Source of the DNA: Streptomyces sp. ISL-36 | GTDB taxonomy: Bacteria; Actinomycetota; Actinomycetes; Streptomycetales; Streptomycetaceae | NCBI RefSeq assembly: GCF_018614205.1 | Contig: NZ_JAGGOS010000011.1 | Span: 1 to 64,000, forward strand | Direction of reading: 5' to 3' | Length of the DNA: 64,000 nucleotides | In this document: in pieces, positions 56,583 to 64,000 of the stretch | Layout of the letters: each line of letters starts with the position of its first letter | How positions within the stretch are numbered: position 1 is the first letter of the stretch | Made by a program: the position numbers and the translations under genes | Notes under the pieces: generated by a model | Seen by the model: the letters and a program-made list of their open reading frames with translations, nothing else | Told to the model about the DNA's origin: nothing | Databases searched by the model: none

Positions 56583-57506
56583 ATGTCCCGCTCCACGTCC
56601 GCGCCGCGCGTCCTCGTCCTCGGCGGCAGCGGTTTCGTCGGCCGCCATGTGTGTGCCGCGTTCCTGGCCCGGGGCTGGGAGGTCCACGGCTGGGCACGGC
56701 GCGACCGAGGAGCGCCGGGCGTGGTCACGCGCGCCGTCGACCTGGTGCGCGCGGAGCCGGGACGGCTCGCCGCCGAGCTGGCCGCGGTGGCGCCCGACAC
56801 GGTGGTCAACGCCGCCGGCGCGGTGTGGGGCGTGAACGAGGCGGAGATGGCGGCCGCCAACGAGGCCGCCGTGTCCCGCGTTCTGACAGCGCTGGGGGCC
56901 GCGGCGCCCTGCTTCGTCCAGCTCGGCAGCGTGCACGAACACACGGCGGCGACCGCCTACGGACGGATCAAGGCGGCCGCCGCCGCCCGCGTCCTGGCGG
57001 CGGGCGGAACGGTGCTGCGGCTGCCGAACCTGCTGGGCCCCGGCACCCCCGAGGGAAGTTTCCTGGGGCGCGTCGGCGCGCAGCTCGCCCGTGCCGCGCG
57101 TACGGGTGAGGCGGTGACCGTGACGACGCTCGCCGTACGCGAGCGCCGTGAGTTCCTGGACGTACGGGACGCGGCCGATGCGGTGGTCGCGGCGGCCGAC
57201 CCCTCCACGGCCCGGAACGTACGGGGCCGGGCCCTCGACCTGGGCACCGGTCACCCCGTCGACGTACGGGAGCTCCTCGACGCGCTGATCCGGATCAGCG
57301 GCGTGCCCGCGCGCGTGGAGGAGCGGCTCCCGGACCCGGGGTGGGCGCCGCCCGGCGGCCTGGCCGGGGTGGGTGCCCGGCCGGCCGATCCCGACGAGGT
57401 GGCGCGGCTGCTGGGCTGGCGCGCGGTGCGCGGCCCGCAGGAGTCGTTGCGCGGGCTGTGGGAGGCCGCGGCGACGGCTTCCACCGGGCCTCTAGTGACC
57501 GGCTAG
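56583..57506 (+). CDS. NAD-dependent epimerase/4-ketoreductase (extended SDR) of deoxysugar synthesis
   Basis: 308 residues from ATG 56583 behind AGGAGG. The Rossmann motif is VLVLGGSGFVGRHVCAAF, NAAGAVWGVNEAEM follows, and the catalytic Tyr-x3-Lys is in TAYGRIKAAA after QLGSVHEH. The C-terminal half contains REFLDVRDAADAVV and VDVRELLDALI, as in dTDP-4-keto-hexose reductases (UrdZ3/LanZ3 type). It probably reduces C4 as the last step. It diverges from the flavoprotein gene and precedes the 3-dehydrase by 83 bp. Confidence 0.82.
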   Translation: MSRSTSAPRVLVLGGSGFVGRHVCAAFLARGWEVHGWARRDRGAPGVVTRAVDLVRAEPGRLAAELAAVAPDTVVNAAGAVWGVNEAEMAAANEAAVSRVLTALGAAAPCFVQLGSVHEHTAATAYGRIKAAAAARVLAAGGTVLRLPNLLGPGTPEGSFLGRVGAQLARAARTGEAVTVTTLAVRERREFLDVRDAADAVVAAADPSTARNVRGRALDLGTGHPVDVRELLDALIRISGVPARVEERLPDPGWAPPGGLAGVGARPADPDEVARLLGWRAVRGPQESLRGLWEAAATASTGPLVTG

Positions 57507-57589
57507 TGGGCGAGCCCAGGGTGGCGGGGTTCGAGGCGGCACGTCCGCGCCCCCCAGCCCTGTCGGCCCGGCGAAAGGCAACGATCCCG

Positions 57590-58891
57590 ATGGATGCGGA
57601 GAAGACGCACATCCTGGAGAGGGTGCGCGAGTACCACCAGGCGAGGGAGGACCGTGAGTTCGTGCCGGGCGTGACCCCGGTGCAGCCTTCGGGCGCGGCG
57701 CTGGACGCGAGCGACCGGGTCGCGCTCGTCGAGGCGGCGCTCGACCTGCGGATCGCCGCCGGGCCGAGCACGCAGCGCTTCGAGCGCGACTTCGCCCGCT
57801 ACTTCGGGCTGCGCAAGGCGCACATGACCAATTCGGGATCCTCGGCGAACCTGCTCGCCCTGACCTCACTGACCTCGCACACGCTGGGCGAGCGCAGGCT
57901 GCGGCCCGGCGACGAGGTGATCACGGTGGCGGCCGGGTTCCCGACGACCGTCAACCCGATCATCCAGAACGGCCTGGTCCCCGTCTTCGTCGACGTCGAG
58001 CTCGGTACGTACAACACGACCGCCGAGCGGGTCCTCGCCGCGGTCGGCCCGCGCACGAAGGCGATCATGATCGCGCATGCGCTGGGCAACCCGTTCCCGG
58101 TGGCGGACGTGGCCGCGATCGCCGCCGAGCACGGCCTGTACCTCGTCGAGGACAACTGCGACGCCGTCGGTTCCTACCACCGTGGCAGGCTGACCGGCAC
58201 GTTCGGCGACCTGACCACGACCAGCTTCTATCCGGCGCACCACATCACGACGGGCGAGGGCGGCTGTGTGCTCACCCGTCATCTGGCGCTCGCGCGGATC
58301 GTGGAGCAGCTGCGGGACTGGGGCCGTGACTGCTGGTGCGAACCGGGCAAGGACAACACCTGCTTCAAGCGGTTCGACTACCAGCTGGGGACGCTGCCGC
58401 ACGGCTACGACCACAAGTACATCTTCACCCACCTCGGCTACAACCTGAAGGCGACCGACATCCAGGCCGCGCTGGGTGTCAGCCAGCTGTCGCGGCTCGA
58501 CTCCTTCGGCAAGGCCCGGCGCGCCAACTGGCAGCGGATGTACGAGGGTCTGGCGGACGTTCCCGGGCTGCTGCTGCCCCGGGCGACGGAGCAGAGCGAC
58601 CCGAGCTGGTTCGGCTTCGTGCTCACCGTGCTGCCCGACGCGCCGTTCGCCCGGCGGGGCCTGGAGGATTTCCTCGGCTCGCGGAAGATCGGCACCCGGC
58701 GGCTGTTCGGCGGCAACCTCACCCGGCACCCCGCCTACCAGGGCCGCGACTACCGGGTGGTGGGCGAGCTGACCAACTCCGACGTCATCACCGAACACAC
58801 CCTGTGGGTGGGCGTCCATCCCAGCCTGACCGACGAGATGATCGACCATGTCGCGGGCAGCATCCGGGAGTTCGCGACGTCGGCACGCTGA
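57590..58891 (+). CDS. NDP-4-keto-6-deoxyhexose 3-dehydrase, PMP- and [2Fe-2S]-dependent (E1/SpnQ/UrdQ type)
   Basis: 433 residues from ATG 57590 (GAAAGG site). It is an aspartate-aminotransferase fold in which the pyridoxal lysine is replaced by His (SFYPAHHITTGEGG), the hallmark of 3-dehydrases. The cysteine pattern C-x57-C-x-C-x7-C (DNCD... DCWC... NTCF) is exactly that of the E1 iron-sulfur site. It removes the C3 oxygen and needs an electron donor; no dedicated reductase is in the window, so cellular ferredoxin/flavodoxin may serve, as for SpnQ. Confidence 0.94.
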   Translation: MDAEKTHILERVREYHQAREDREFVPGVTPVQPSGAALDASDRVALVEAALDLRIAAGPSTQRFERDFARYFGLRKAHMTNSGSSANLLALTSLTSHTLGERRLRPGDEVITVAAGFPTTVNPIIQNGLVPVFVDVELGTYNTTAERVLAAVGPRTKAIMIAHALGNPFPVADVAAIAAEHGLYLVEDNCDAVGSYHRGRLTGTFGDLTTTSFYPAHHITTGEGGCVLTRHLALARIVEQLRDWGRDCWCEPGKDNTCFKRFDYQLGTLPHGYDHKYIFTHLGYNLKATDIQAALGVSQLSRLDSFGKARRANWQRMYEGLADVPGLLLPRATEQSDPSWFGFVLTVLPDAPFARRGLEDFLGSRKIGTRRLFGGNLTRHPAYQGRDYRVVGELTNSDVITEHTLWVGVHPSLTDEMIDHVAGSIREFATSAR

Positions 58892-58914
58892 GACACGTAG
58901 CAGGAGGTAACGGG

Positions 58915-58950
58915 AGGGGGAGGAGGCCCGGTCACGGGCCCCTCCCCCTC
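58915..58950. terminator. Hairpin between convergent sugar operons
   Basis: GGGGGAGG-A-GGCCCG pairs with CGGGCCCCTCCCCC around GTCA, with one bulge, 24 bp after the 3-dehydrase stop. Confidence 0.65.
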
Positions 58951-59002
58951 GTCATGTGCGTCCTGGGTACGTGCCCTCGGCGTGCGGCCCCGGTGCGTGG
59001 AT

Positions 59003-60319
59003 TCAGTGCAGCCGGCGGACCGCCTCCGCGAAGATCTCCGGCACGGGCGGCAGCGCGTCGAGCGCCGCCAGGTAGCGGGTGCGGCCCTCGGCCAGCCGGG
59101 CGCGCTCGTCCGGATCGTGGAGGACGGCGTCGAGCGCCGCCACCGTCCCCTCGGTGTCGAGGAGTTCGGCCCGGCGGAAGGTCTCGGCCAGCGGGTTGTC
59201 CGCGAGCAGGGGCCGGATGACGGAGTTCCAGCGCAGCGGCCACATGCTGTACGGCTCCAGGACGCCCGGCGTCCCTGCGTCCTGGCCCTCCGCATGCGGT
59301 CCGTCCGGTCCCTCGGCGTCCCGTCCTTCGGTGTCCGGTCCTTCGGCGTGCGGTCCTTCGGTGTCCGGCCCTCCGGCGTGCGGTCCTTGGGCGTGCGGTG
59401 CGTCCGTGACCGGGCCGCTGTGCCCGATGTACACCGCGGGCAGGTCCGAGAAGACGGAACGGACCAGCGCCGAGGCGGGCACGTGCAGGGACAGCACCGC
59501 GTCCGAGGCGTCGAGGAGGTCCTGATAGCGGTCGGGCGCGCAGGCCGGCACGCGGTGGGTGCGCTCGGCCGGCAGCCGTTCCAGACCGTCCAGATCCGGC
59601 CCGACGACCAGGAAACGGGTGGTGGAGGGCAGCCGGCGCAGTACCGCCGCGACCCGCTCCGGCACCCGCCGGGCGAGCCCGCGGGTCGTCGGGTCCTCGA
59701 CCGTCTGGGCGTACCGCTGCCAGCCCGAGACGGACAGCGAGAGGAGACGGTCCCCGTCCCCCAGCCCGAGGGAACTCCGCACGGCGCGACGGGCCTCGGC
59801 GGTGGGCCGGGGCAGCGGGCGCATGAAGGGGTAGGTCAGGGCTCGGCTGCCGGGGCCCGGGTCGGGGCGCGCCCAGGGGGCGGGCCGCAGCTGGACGGGC
59901 ATGTCGAGGATCCTCCGGTCCACCTGCAGGTCGAGGCCGAAGTGGTCGATGCGGAAGTCGGTGTTCTCCCACTCGTACAGGTCCAGCGGGATCACCGGGA
60001 CGCCGAGCCGCTCCACGAACCAGGGATCGGTGCGGTAGACGCGGTGCATCATCAGCCAGTACGAGAGGTAGTCGCTGAGGACGATCACGTCGGGCCGTTC
60101 GGCCCGTACGACGTCCTCGATCACCGTACGGACACCGGCTCCCATCGTCGCGTCGATCACGGTGCCGGGCACGCCCGCGGCCCGGATCTGCGGTGCGTTG
60201 TGGGTGTCCACGACGAAGTGGGCGGTGATCCCGGCGGGGGCGAGCAGTCCGGCCAGGCCCAGGCCGGTGGTGACCTCGCCGTGGGTGCCGACGACCGGGG
60301 CGATGAACAGCAGCTTCAT
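59003..60319 (-). CDS. Second GT-B glycosyltransferase, with a pentapeptide-repeat insertion
   Basis: 438 residues from ATG 60319, overlapping the epimerase stop (ATGA). The N-terminal domain begins MKLLFIAPVVGTHGEVTTGLGLAGLLAPAGITAHFV and the donor domain is around RFLVVGPDLDGLERL and LLDASDAVLSLHVPASALVRSVFSDLPAVYIG. Residues about 305-350 are a run of P-[HD]-[AT]-E-G pentapeptides encoded by 15-bp tandem repeats. They are inserted next to the donor loop and are probably a flexible surface loop. It resembles sugar transferases of secondary metabolism, but I cannot place it in a named subfamily. Confidence 0.75.
   Translation of the reverse strand: MKLLFIAPVVGTHGEVTTGLGLAGLLAPAGITAHFVVDTHNAPQIRAAGVPGTVIDATMGAGVRTVIEDVVRAERPDVIVLSDYLSYWLMMHRVYRTDPWFVERLGVPVIPLDLYEWENTDFRIDHFGLDLQVDRRILDMPVQLRPAPWARPDPGPGSRALTYPFMRPLPRPTAEARRAVRSSLGLGDGDRLLSLSVSGWQRYAQTVEDPTTRGLARRVPERVAAVLRRLPSTTRFLVVGPDLDGLERLPAERTHRVPACAPDRYQDLLDASDAVLSLHVPASALVRSVFSDLPAVYIGHSGPVTDAPHAQGPHAGGPDTEGPHAEGPDTEGRDAEGPDGPHAEGQDAGTPGVLEPYSMWPLRWNSVIRPLLADNPLAETFRRAELLDTEGTVAALDAVLHDPDERARLAEGRTRYLAALDALPPVPEIFAEAVRRLH
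59286..59400 (-). repeat. 15-bp tandem repeat inside the glycosyltransferase gene
   Basis: About seven imperfect copies of CCTTCGGCGTGCGGT-type units, in frame and encoding G-P-[HD]-[AT]-E repeats. Confidence 0.9.
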
Positions 60320-60921
60320 GGTTGGTCCCGTTTCCCGTGGTGGAGGTCGGGCCCCGGCCAGCGGGGCAGGATGCCCCGTTCCAGAGCCGTACGCAGCGAC
60401 GGCGCCCCGGCGTCCTTCGCGGACAGCAGGGGCGGCTCGTCGAAGCCCCAGGGCAGCGCCAGTTCGGGGTCGAGCGGGTCGATCTCGAACTGGGTGCCCG
60501 GTACATGCGCGGTGGAGAGGGCGTAGGAGATGCAGGTGTCGTCGGAGAGGGCGAGGAAGCCGTGACCGAGGCCCTCGGAGACATGGACGGCCACCCCGTT
60601 CTCGGGCGTGAGCAGGGTGCTCGCACTGTTCCCGAACGTCGGGGAGCCGACCCGCAGGTCCACGACCATGTCGCGCAGCACGCCGCGCACGCAGGTGACG
60701 TACTTCGCCTGGCCGGGCGGGATCAGCACACCGTGGACACCGCGCAGCGTGTTGCGGCGCGAGGTCGAGTAGTTGATCTGCCGCACCTCGAAGGGGCGGC
60801 CGACGGCCTCGCTCACCAGATCCGTGCGAAGCGACTCGAAGAACGTGCCGCGGGGGTCGGGCCACTGCCGCGGGGTGATCACATGGGCGCCCGGTACCTC
60901 CCGGAGCTCTCGGATGTCCAT
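60316..60921 (-). CDS. dTDP-4-dehydrorhamnose 3,5-epimerase-like protein
   Basis: 201 residues from ATG 60921. The RmlC cupin shows DPRGTFFESLRTD, STSRRNTLRGVHG (catalytic His after RG), AKYVTCVRGVLRDMVVDLR, and SEGLGHGFLALSDDTCISYALST with the C-terminal Tyr. Members in trideoxysugar pathways act as C3 or C5 epimerases, giving an L-sugar; after C3 deoxygenation only C5 inversion would matter. It lies 12 bp after the oxidoreductase and overlaps the glycosyltransferase. Confidence 0.92.
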   Translation of the reverse strand: MDIRELREVPGAHVITPRQWPDPRGTFFESLRTDLVSEAVGRPFEVRQINYSTSRRNTLRGVHGVLIPPGQAKYVTCVRGVLRDMVVDLRVGSPTFGNSASTLLTPENGVAVHVSEGLGHGFLALSDDTCISYALSTAHVPGTQFEIDPLDPELALPWGFDEPPLLSAKDAGAPSLRTALERGILPRWPGPDLHHGKRDQP

Positions 60922-60933
60922 CCTCGTCGCCCC

Positions 60934-62046
60934 TCAGATCTTCACGAGGTGGGCCGCCCGGCGGACGGCGTCGACCAGCTCGGCCTGGCGGAGCACCGGG
61001 GCGGTGTCGACCGCGTCACCCCGGCCGGCTCCGTGCACGGCCTCGGCGAAGGCGGCGACGGCCGCGGTCGCCTGGTCGTGCGCGGGAAGGACCCGCTCCT
61101 CGGAGCCGTCCGCGCGCTCGATCCGCAGGACCGGACGGTGGCCGGCGGGCGGCGAGTACGCCCGGTCGAGGGCGAGGCTGCCCTCGCTGCCGAGGAGCCG
61201 CCAGCCCGCCGTGTAGGCGTGCTCCATGCCGAACACCAGGTGGGCGCCGGCCCCGGTGACGGGGTCGCCGAGCAGGGCGCTGCCCCCGAGGTCGACACCG
61301 CGCGCGGCGTCGTGGCGCAGGACGGCGCCGTGCACCCGCAGTTCGGGGCCGAGCAGCAGGGAGGCCAGCCGGAGCGGATACACACCGATGTCGAGGAGGG
61401 CTCCGCCGTCGAGGTCGGCGCGGTAGCGGATGTCGTCCGCGGGGCGCGGCGGGATCGTGAACGAGGCGCTCAGCGCCCGTACGTCACCGATCACGCCGGC
61501 GGCCACCAGGTCCCGCACGGCCGTGTACGCGGCGTGGTGGACGAAGAGGTAGTTCTCGGCGAGGACGAGGCCACGCTCCCGGGCGAGGTCCAGCAGGCGT
61601 GCCGTGTCGGCGGCCCGTGCGGTCAACGGCTTCTCGGCGAGGACGTGCTTGCCCGCGCGCAGCGCGCGCTCGGTCCACCGGGCGTGCAGGGCGATCGGCA
61701 GCGGCACGTACACGGCGTCCACATCGGGACGTTCGAGGAGCGCGTCGTACCCCTCGACGGCCGCGCAGCCGTACGTCTCGGCGGCGGCCCGGGCCTTGTC
61801 GGCGCTGCGGCTGGCGATCACCGTCGGTTCGGTGTGCGGGGAAGCGGCGAAGGCGGGCAGCATCCTGCGCAGCGCGATGTCGGCACAGCCCGCGACCCCG
61901 ATCCGCAGAGACCTCGGGGGCGGGGTGGGCGGGGTGTGCGCCGTGTTTGGCGGACTGGTGGGTGCCGGGCTCGTCGGGCCGACGGGTACCGGGCTCGTCG
62001 GGCCGGTCGGTGCCGGGCTCGTCGGGTCGACGGGTGCCGGGCTCAT
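60934..62046 (-). CDS. Gfo/Idh/MocA oxidoreductase, NDP-hexose 3-ketoreductase type
   Basis: 370 residues from ATG 62046, overlapping the 2,3-dehydratase stop (ATGA). The first 47 residues are Pro/Thr/Ser repeats (PTSPAP type) from 24-bp DNA repeats. The NAD fold is RIGVAGCADIALRRMLPAF and the catalytic EKP motif is in HVLAEKPLTARA. The C-terminal sheet has GGALLDIGVYPLRLASLL. Partners of 2,3-dehydratases in this family (SpnN, KijD10) reduce the 3-keto group after C2 deoxygenation. Confidence 0.92.
   Translation of the reverse strand: MSPAPVDPTSPAPTGPTSPVPVGPTSPAPTSPPNTAHTPPTPPPRSLRIGVAGCADIALRRMLPAFAASPHTEPTVIASRSADKARAAAETYGCAAVEGYDALLERPDVDAVYVPLPIALHARWTERALRAGKHVLAEKPLTARAADTARLLDLARERGLVLAENYLFVHHAAYTAVRDLVAAGVIGDVRALSASFTIPPRPADDIRYRADLDGGALLDIGVYPLRLASLLLGPELRVHGAVLRHDAARGVDLGGSALLGDPVTGAGAHLVFGMEHAYTAGWRLLGSEGSLALDRAYSPPAGHRPVLRIERADGSEERVLPAHDQATAAVAAFAEAVHGAGRGDAVDTAPVLRQAELVDAVRRAAHLVKI
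61961..62046 (-). repeat. 24-bp tandem repeat reaching the 3-ketoreductase start codon
   Basis: Units at 61961, 61985, 62009 and a partial one at 62033 share GGTGCCGGGCTCGTCGGG. The start codon lies in the last unit. Confidence 0.9.
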
Positions 62047-63374
62047 GGGGCCGCTCCGTGGTCGGGCAGGGTGCGGACGCACGCCAGAAGGGTCCGCGCC
62101 TCCACGTCGACGAGGTTGCCGATCCGGCCGGCGCGAGTGAGCTGTCGTACCGTCATCCAGGTGTAGTCCTCGGGTACGTCGACGGGCACCTCGTCCCCGT
62201 CCAGGACGAGGTAGCGGTTCTCCGCGTGGTAGAAACGGCCGCCCTCCTCGGAGTGGACGGCGTCGAAGAGCACCTGCTCGGGCCGTGCGGTCAGGACGGC
62301 CTCCAGATAGGGCGGGCGGGGCGCGCCGTCGGCCAGGTTGCCCGGGTTGCACTGCACGGTGGGTCCCAGCTCGACGGCGTCGAACGTCCCCGCCTCGGCG
62401 CGGGCCTGCACCAGCAGATGGCGCTCCCCGTGGATCTCCTTGCTGACGAAGGCGATCACTCCGCGGCCGACCGGTGCCAGCATCGGCTGCGACCAGGAGG
62501 TCACCTCGCGGCTGTCGGCCTCGACATCGACGCCGATGATGCGGAAGTACCGGCCCGATTCGTGGACGATCTCACCCCGTTCGGGGTCGCGGCGCCAGCC
62601 GCCGACCCGGCTCAGCGGGATCGTCGTGCGCTCGGGACGGTGGCGCACCTTGGCTTCGGTGAACCAGTGCAGCAGCGCCGCTGTGTCGTGCAGGGGTTTC
62701 TCCATCACCCGCTCCGACGCGGGACCCTCGCGGGGTTCGTCCGGCAGCCCGGCCAGCACGGTGCGCGAGTCCATGTTGACGAGGTTGTCGACCCGCAGCA
62801 GCTCCGCCATCACCGGGCGCGGCACCCAGCAGAAGTCCTCGTGGACGGGGACGTCTCCGGTCGTCTCCACCACGATGTTGCGGTTGCGCTTGCCCAGGAA
62901 CCATGAGCCCTGCTCGCTCTGCAGTGCGTCGTAGTGGACCCGGTCCCCGGCCCCCGGCCTGAGGAAGTGGTCGATGTAGCGCACGGCGGAGCCGCGGTGC
63001 ACCCGGGTGTAGTTGCTGAAGGTGGCCTGCACGGTCGGCGAGAGCTGCAGCGTGTTGATGTTGCCCGGCTCCATCTTGGCCTGCATCAACAGATGCGGCA
63101 CCCCGTCGAACCGCTTGATCAGCACACCCAGGACACCCGTCTCCGGCTGCCGGATGATCGGCTGCGTCCACGAGGGCCCGTCCGGTTCCTGCCGGCCGTA
63201 CCGCAGGCCCTCGACGGAGAAGAACCGGCCGCTGCGGTGGCGGACGTCGCCGCTCACCGGGTCGGTGTACCAGCCCTCCAGGTCGTGCAGCGGCGCCGGG
63301 GTGATGCGGTAGCGGTGGGCCGCGCCCCGCTCGGCGAACCAGGTGTGGAAGTCGGCCGCGTCCTTGATCCGCAT
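62043..63374 (-). CDS. NDP-4-keto-6-deoxyglucose 2,3-dehydratase (EvaA/SpnO/UrdS type)
   Basis: 443 residues from ATG 63374; the frame is open beyond. The protein is an internal duplication of a Nudix-like unit. The first half has GLRYGRQEPDGPSWTQPII, LLMQAKMEPGNINTLQLSPTVQATFSNYT and SEQGSWFLGKRNRN; the second has VTSWSQPML, LLVQARAEAGTFDAVELGPTVQCNPGN and SEEGGRFYHAENRY. This removes the C2 hydroxyl, the first committed step to 2-deoxysugars. Its start shares one base with the preceding stop (TGATG), and its stop overlaps the ketoreductase. Confidence 0.95.
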   Translation of the reverse strand: MRIKDAADFHTWFAERGAAHRYRITPAPLHDLEGWYTDPVSGDVRHRSGRFFSVEGLRYGRQEPDGPSWTQPIIRQPETGVLGVLIKRFDGVPHLLMQAKMEPGNINTLQLSPTVQATFSNYTRVHRGSAVRYIDHFLRPGAGDRVHYDALQSEQGSWFLGKRNRNIVVETTGDVPVHEDFCWVPRPVMAELLRVDNLVNMDSRTVLAGLPDEPREGPASERVMEKPLHDTAALLHWFTEAKVRHRPERTTIPLSRVGGWRRDPERGEIVHESGRYFRIIGVDVEADSREVTSWSQPMLAPVGRGVIAFVSKEIHGERHLLVQARAEAGTFDAVELGPTVQCNPGNLADGAPRPPYLEAVLTARPEQVLFDAVHSEEGGRFYHAENRYLVLDGDEVPVDVPEDYTWMTVRQLTRAGRIGNLVDVEARTLLACVRTLPDHGAAP

Positions 63375-64000
63375 CAGCCTGCCACCCCCTGGCTGACGGA
63401 CAGGTCGGAGACGGTCAGCCGTGCGCCTTGGCCGTGCGGGGAGTCCGCGATGAGGGCAAGGCCGGGCGTGAGGGACGCGGACCGCACGGTGGAGAGCCGC
63501 CCCGGCGTCCAGGAGTCCGCACGCGCCGGCTCGGGCAGGCCGTGTCCCAGCCGCTCTACGGCGAACACCTCGTCGCCGTCGAGCAGCCAGCGGGCGACGC
63601 CCGACTCCGGGTGCACCACCAGGGCGCAGCGGTGGCTGTCCGAGGGCCGGCGCGAGGCGAGCGGCACGCTGTACGAGAATCCTCCCCGCGTGCCGTCCGG
63701 TGCGGGCACCCGGCCGTACAGCGCCCAGACCCGTGCGTCGGTCAGCGCGAAGTCCATGATCAGCCCGGCGTCGCGGTCCAGTACGACGAGCGCGCCCGCG
63801 CCGTCGCGTATGTCGTCGTCCGCCGCCCCGTCCCTCACGACCCCCAGTACTTCGGTCGACAGGGTCGCCGACACGGTCAGCGTGGCTCCGTCGGTAGCGC
63901 ATGCCGGGCCGAAGGCGGCCCAGCGCAGATGGTCGACCGCCTCCCCTTCGGGCGGCACCACGAAGGCCGGACGGCCGGTGTCCCGGTCGGTGCCGGTGGG
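63374..64000 (-). CDS. DUF6081 family protein, incomplete at the right edge
   Basis: The frame is open from 64000 to TGA at 63376-63374 (208 codons seen). An internal GTG at 63961 is unlikely to be the start because RDTGRPAF upstream continues the family pattern. The fold looks all-beta, concanavalin-like: DHLRWAAFG, LTVSATLSTEVLG, RRPSDSHRCALVVHPESGVARWLLDGDEVF. Function unknown; it heads the visible part of the leftward deoxysugar operon, so a role in glycosylation or acceptor handling is possible. Confidence 0.7.
   Translation of the reverse strand, partial: PTGTDRDTGRPAFVVPPEGEAVDHLRWAAFGPACATDGATLTVSATLSTEVLGVVRDGAADDDIRDGAGALVVLDRDAGLIMDFALTDARVWALYGRVPAPDGTRGGFSYSVPLASRRPSDSHRCALVVHPESGVARWLLDGDEVFAVERLGHGLPEPARADSWTPGRLSTVRSASLTPGLALIADSPHGQGARLTVSDLSVSQGVAG

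Noticed and set aside
57590..58891. Sugar aminotransferase (DegT/DnrJ/EryC1)
   Set aside because: The catalytic lysine is replaced by His in PAHH and the four-cysteine iron-sulfur motif is present, so this is a 3-dehydrase.

Overview
This window is a 64 kb stretch of high-GC actinobacterial chromosome, almost certainly Streptomyces. The base composition, frequent GTG and TTG starts, short 4-bp gene overlaps and the conserved order cca / DUF6049 / murJ / pseudokinase / ECF sigma / trxBA / parBA / rsmG / jag / yidC / yidD / rnpA / rpmH / dnaA / oriC / dnaN / gnd / recF / DUF721 / gyrB / gyrA all point to the replication-origin region. Six parS sites and a clustered DnaA-box origin confirm this.

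Layout. 1-40.8 kb is conserved core. It starts with the cut N-terminus of a class A penicillin-binding protein, then a PadR regulator with a perfect 19-bp operator-like palindrome upstream and inositol-phosphate synthase downstream. An MFS gene, the CCA-adding enzyme and the envelope block (DUF6049, MurJ, a pseudokinase) follow. Next come an ECF sigma/anti-sigma pair, thioredoxin genes behind a textbook sigma-R promoter, the ParAB segregation operon, and the rpmH-to-jag operon. The origin lies at 24.04-24.87 kb between dnaA and dnaN. To its right are gnd, recF, dciA, gyrB, gyrA, a DUF3566 membrane protein, tRNA-Ile, DLW-39, two related secreted membrane-anchored proteins (one with a VWA domain), a kinase/XRE pair and tRNA-Ala.

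Immediately after tRNA-Ala (40.8 kb to the right edge) the content becomes accessory and reads as a biosynthetic gene cluster. It has a SARP activator, a two-component system, a fused cyclodehydratase (E1-like/YcaO) and a 57-aa candidate precursor peptide. It also has a GT1-like glycosyltransferase, a 14-TM exporter and a deoxysugar set. That set comprises thymidylyltransferase, 4,6-dehydratase, 2,3-dehydratase, 3-ketoreductase, an E1-type [2Fe-2S]/PMP 3-dehydrase, a 3,5-epimerase-like protein, a 4-ketoreductase candidate and a second glycosyltransferase. A FrnE-type DsbA protein, SoxR, an acyl-CoA-dehydrogenase-fold flavoprotein, a small secreted protein and a DUF6081 protein complete it. Two SoxR operators of identical geometry, one before the exporter and one before frnE-soxR, tie export to redox sensing.

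The most interesting hypothesis is that 41-64 kb specifies a ribosomally made peptide carrying azol(in)e chemistry and decorated with a 2,3,6-trideoxyhexose of the rhodinose/amicetose type. The main alternative is that the sugar half serves another scaffold encoded beyond the right edge. A second unusual trait is the density of short tandem repeats (9-24 bp units) in and between accessory genes. Several are in frame and lengthen N-termini or linkers.
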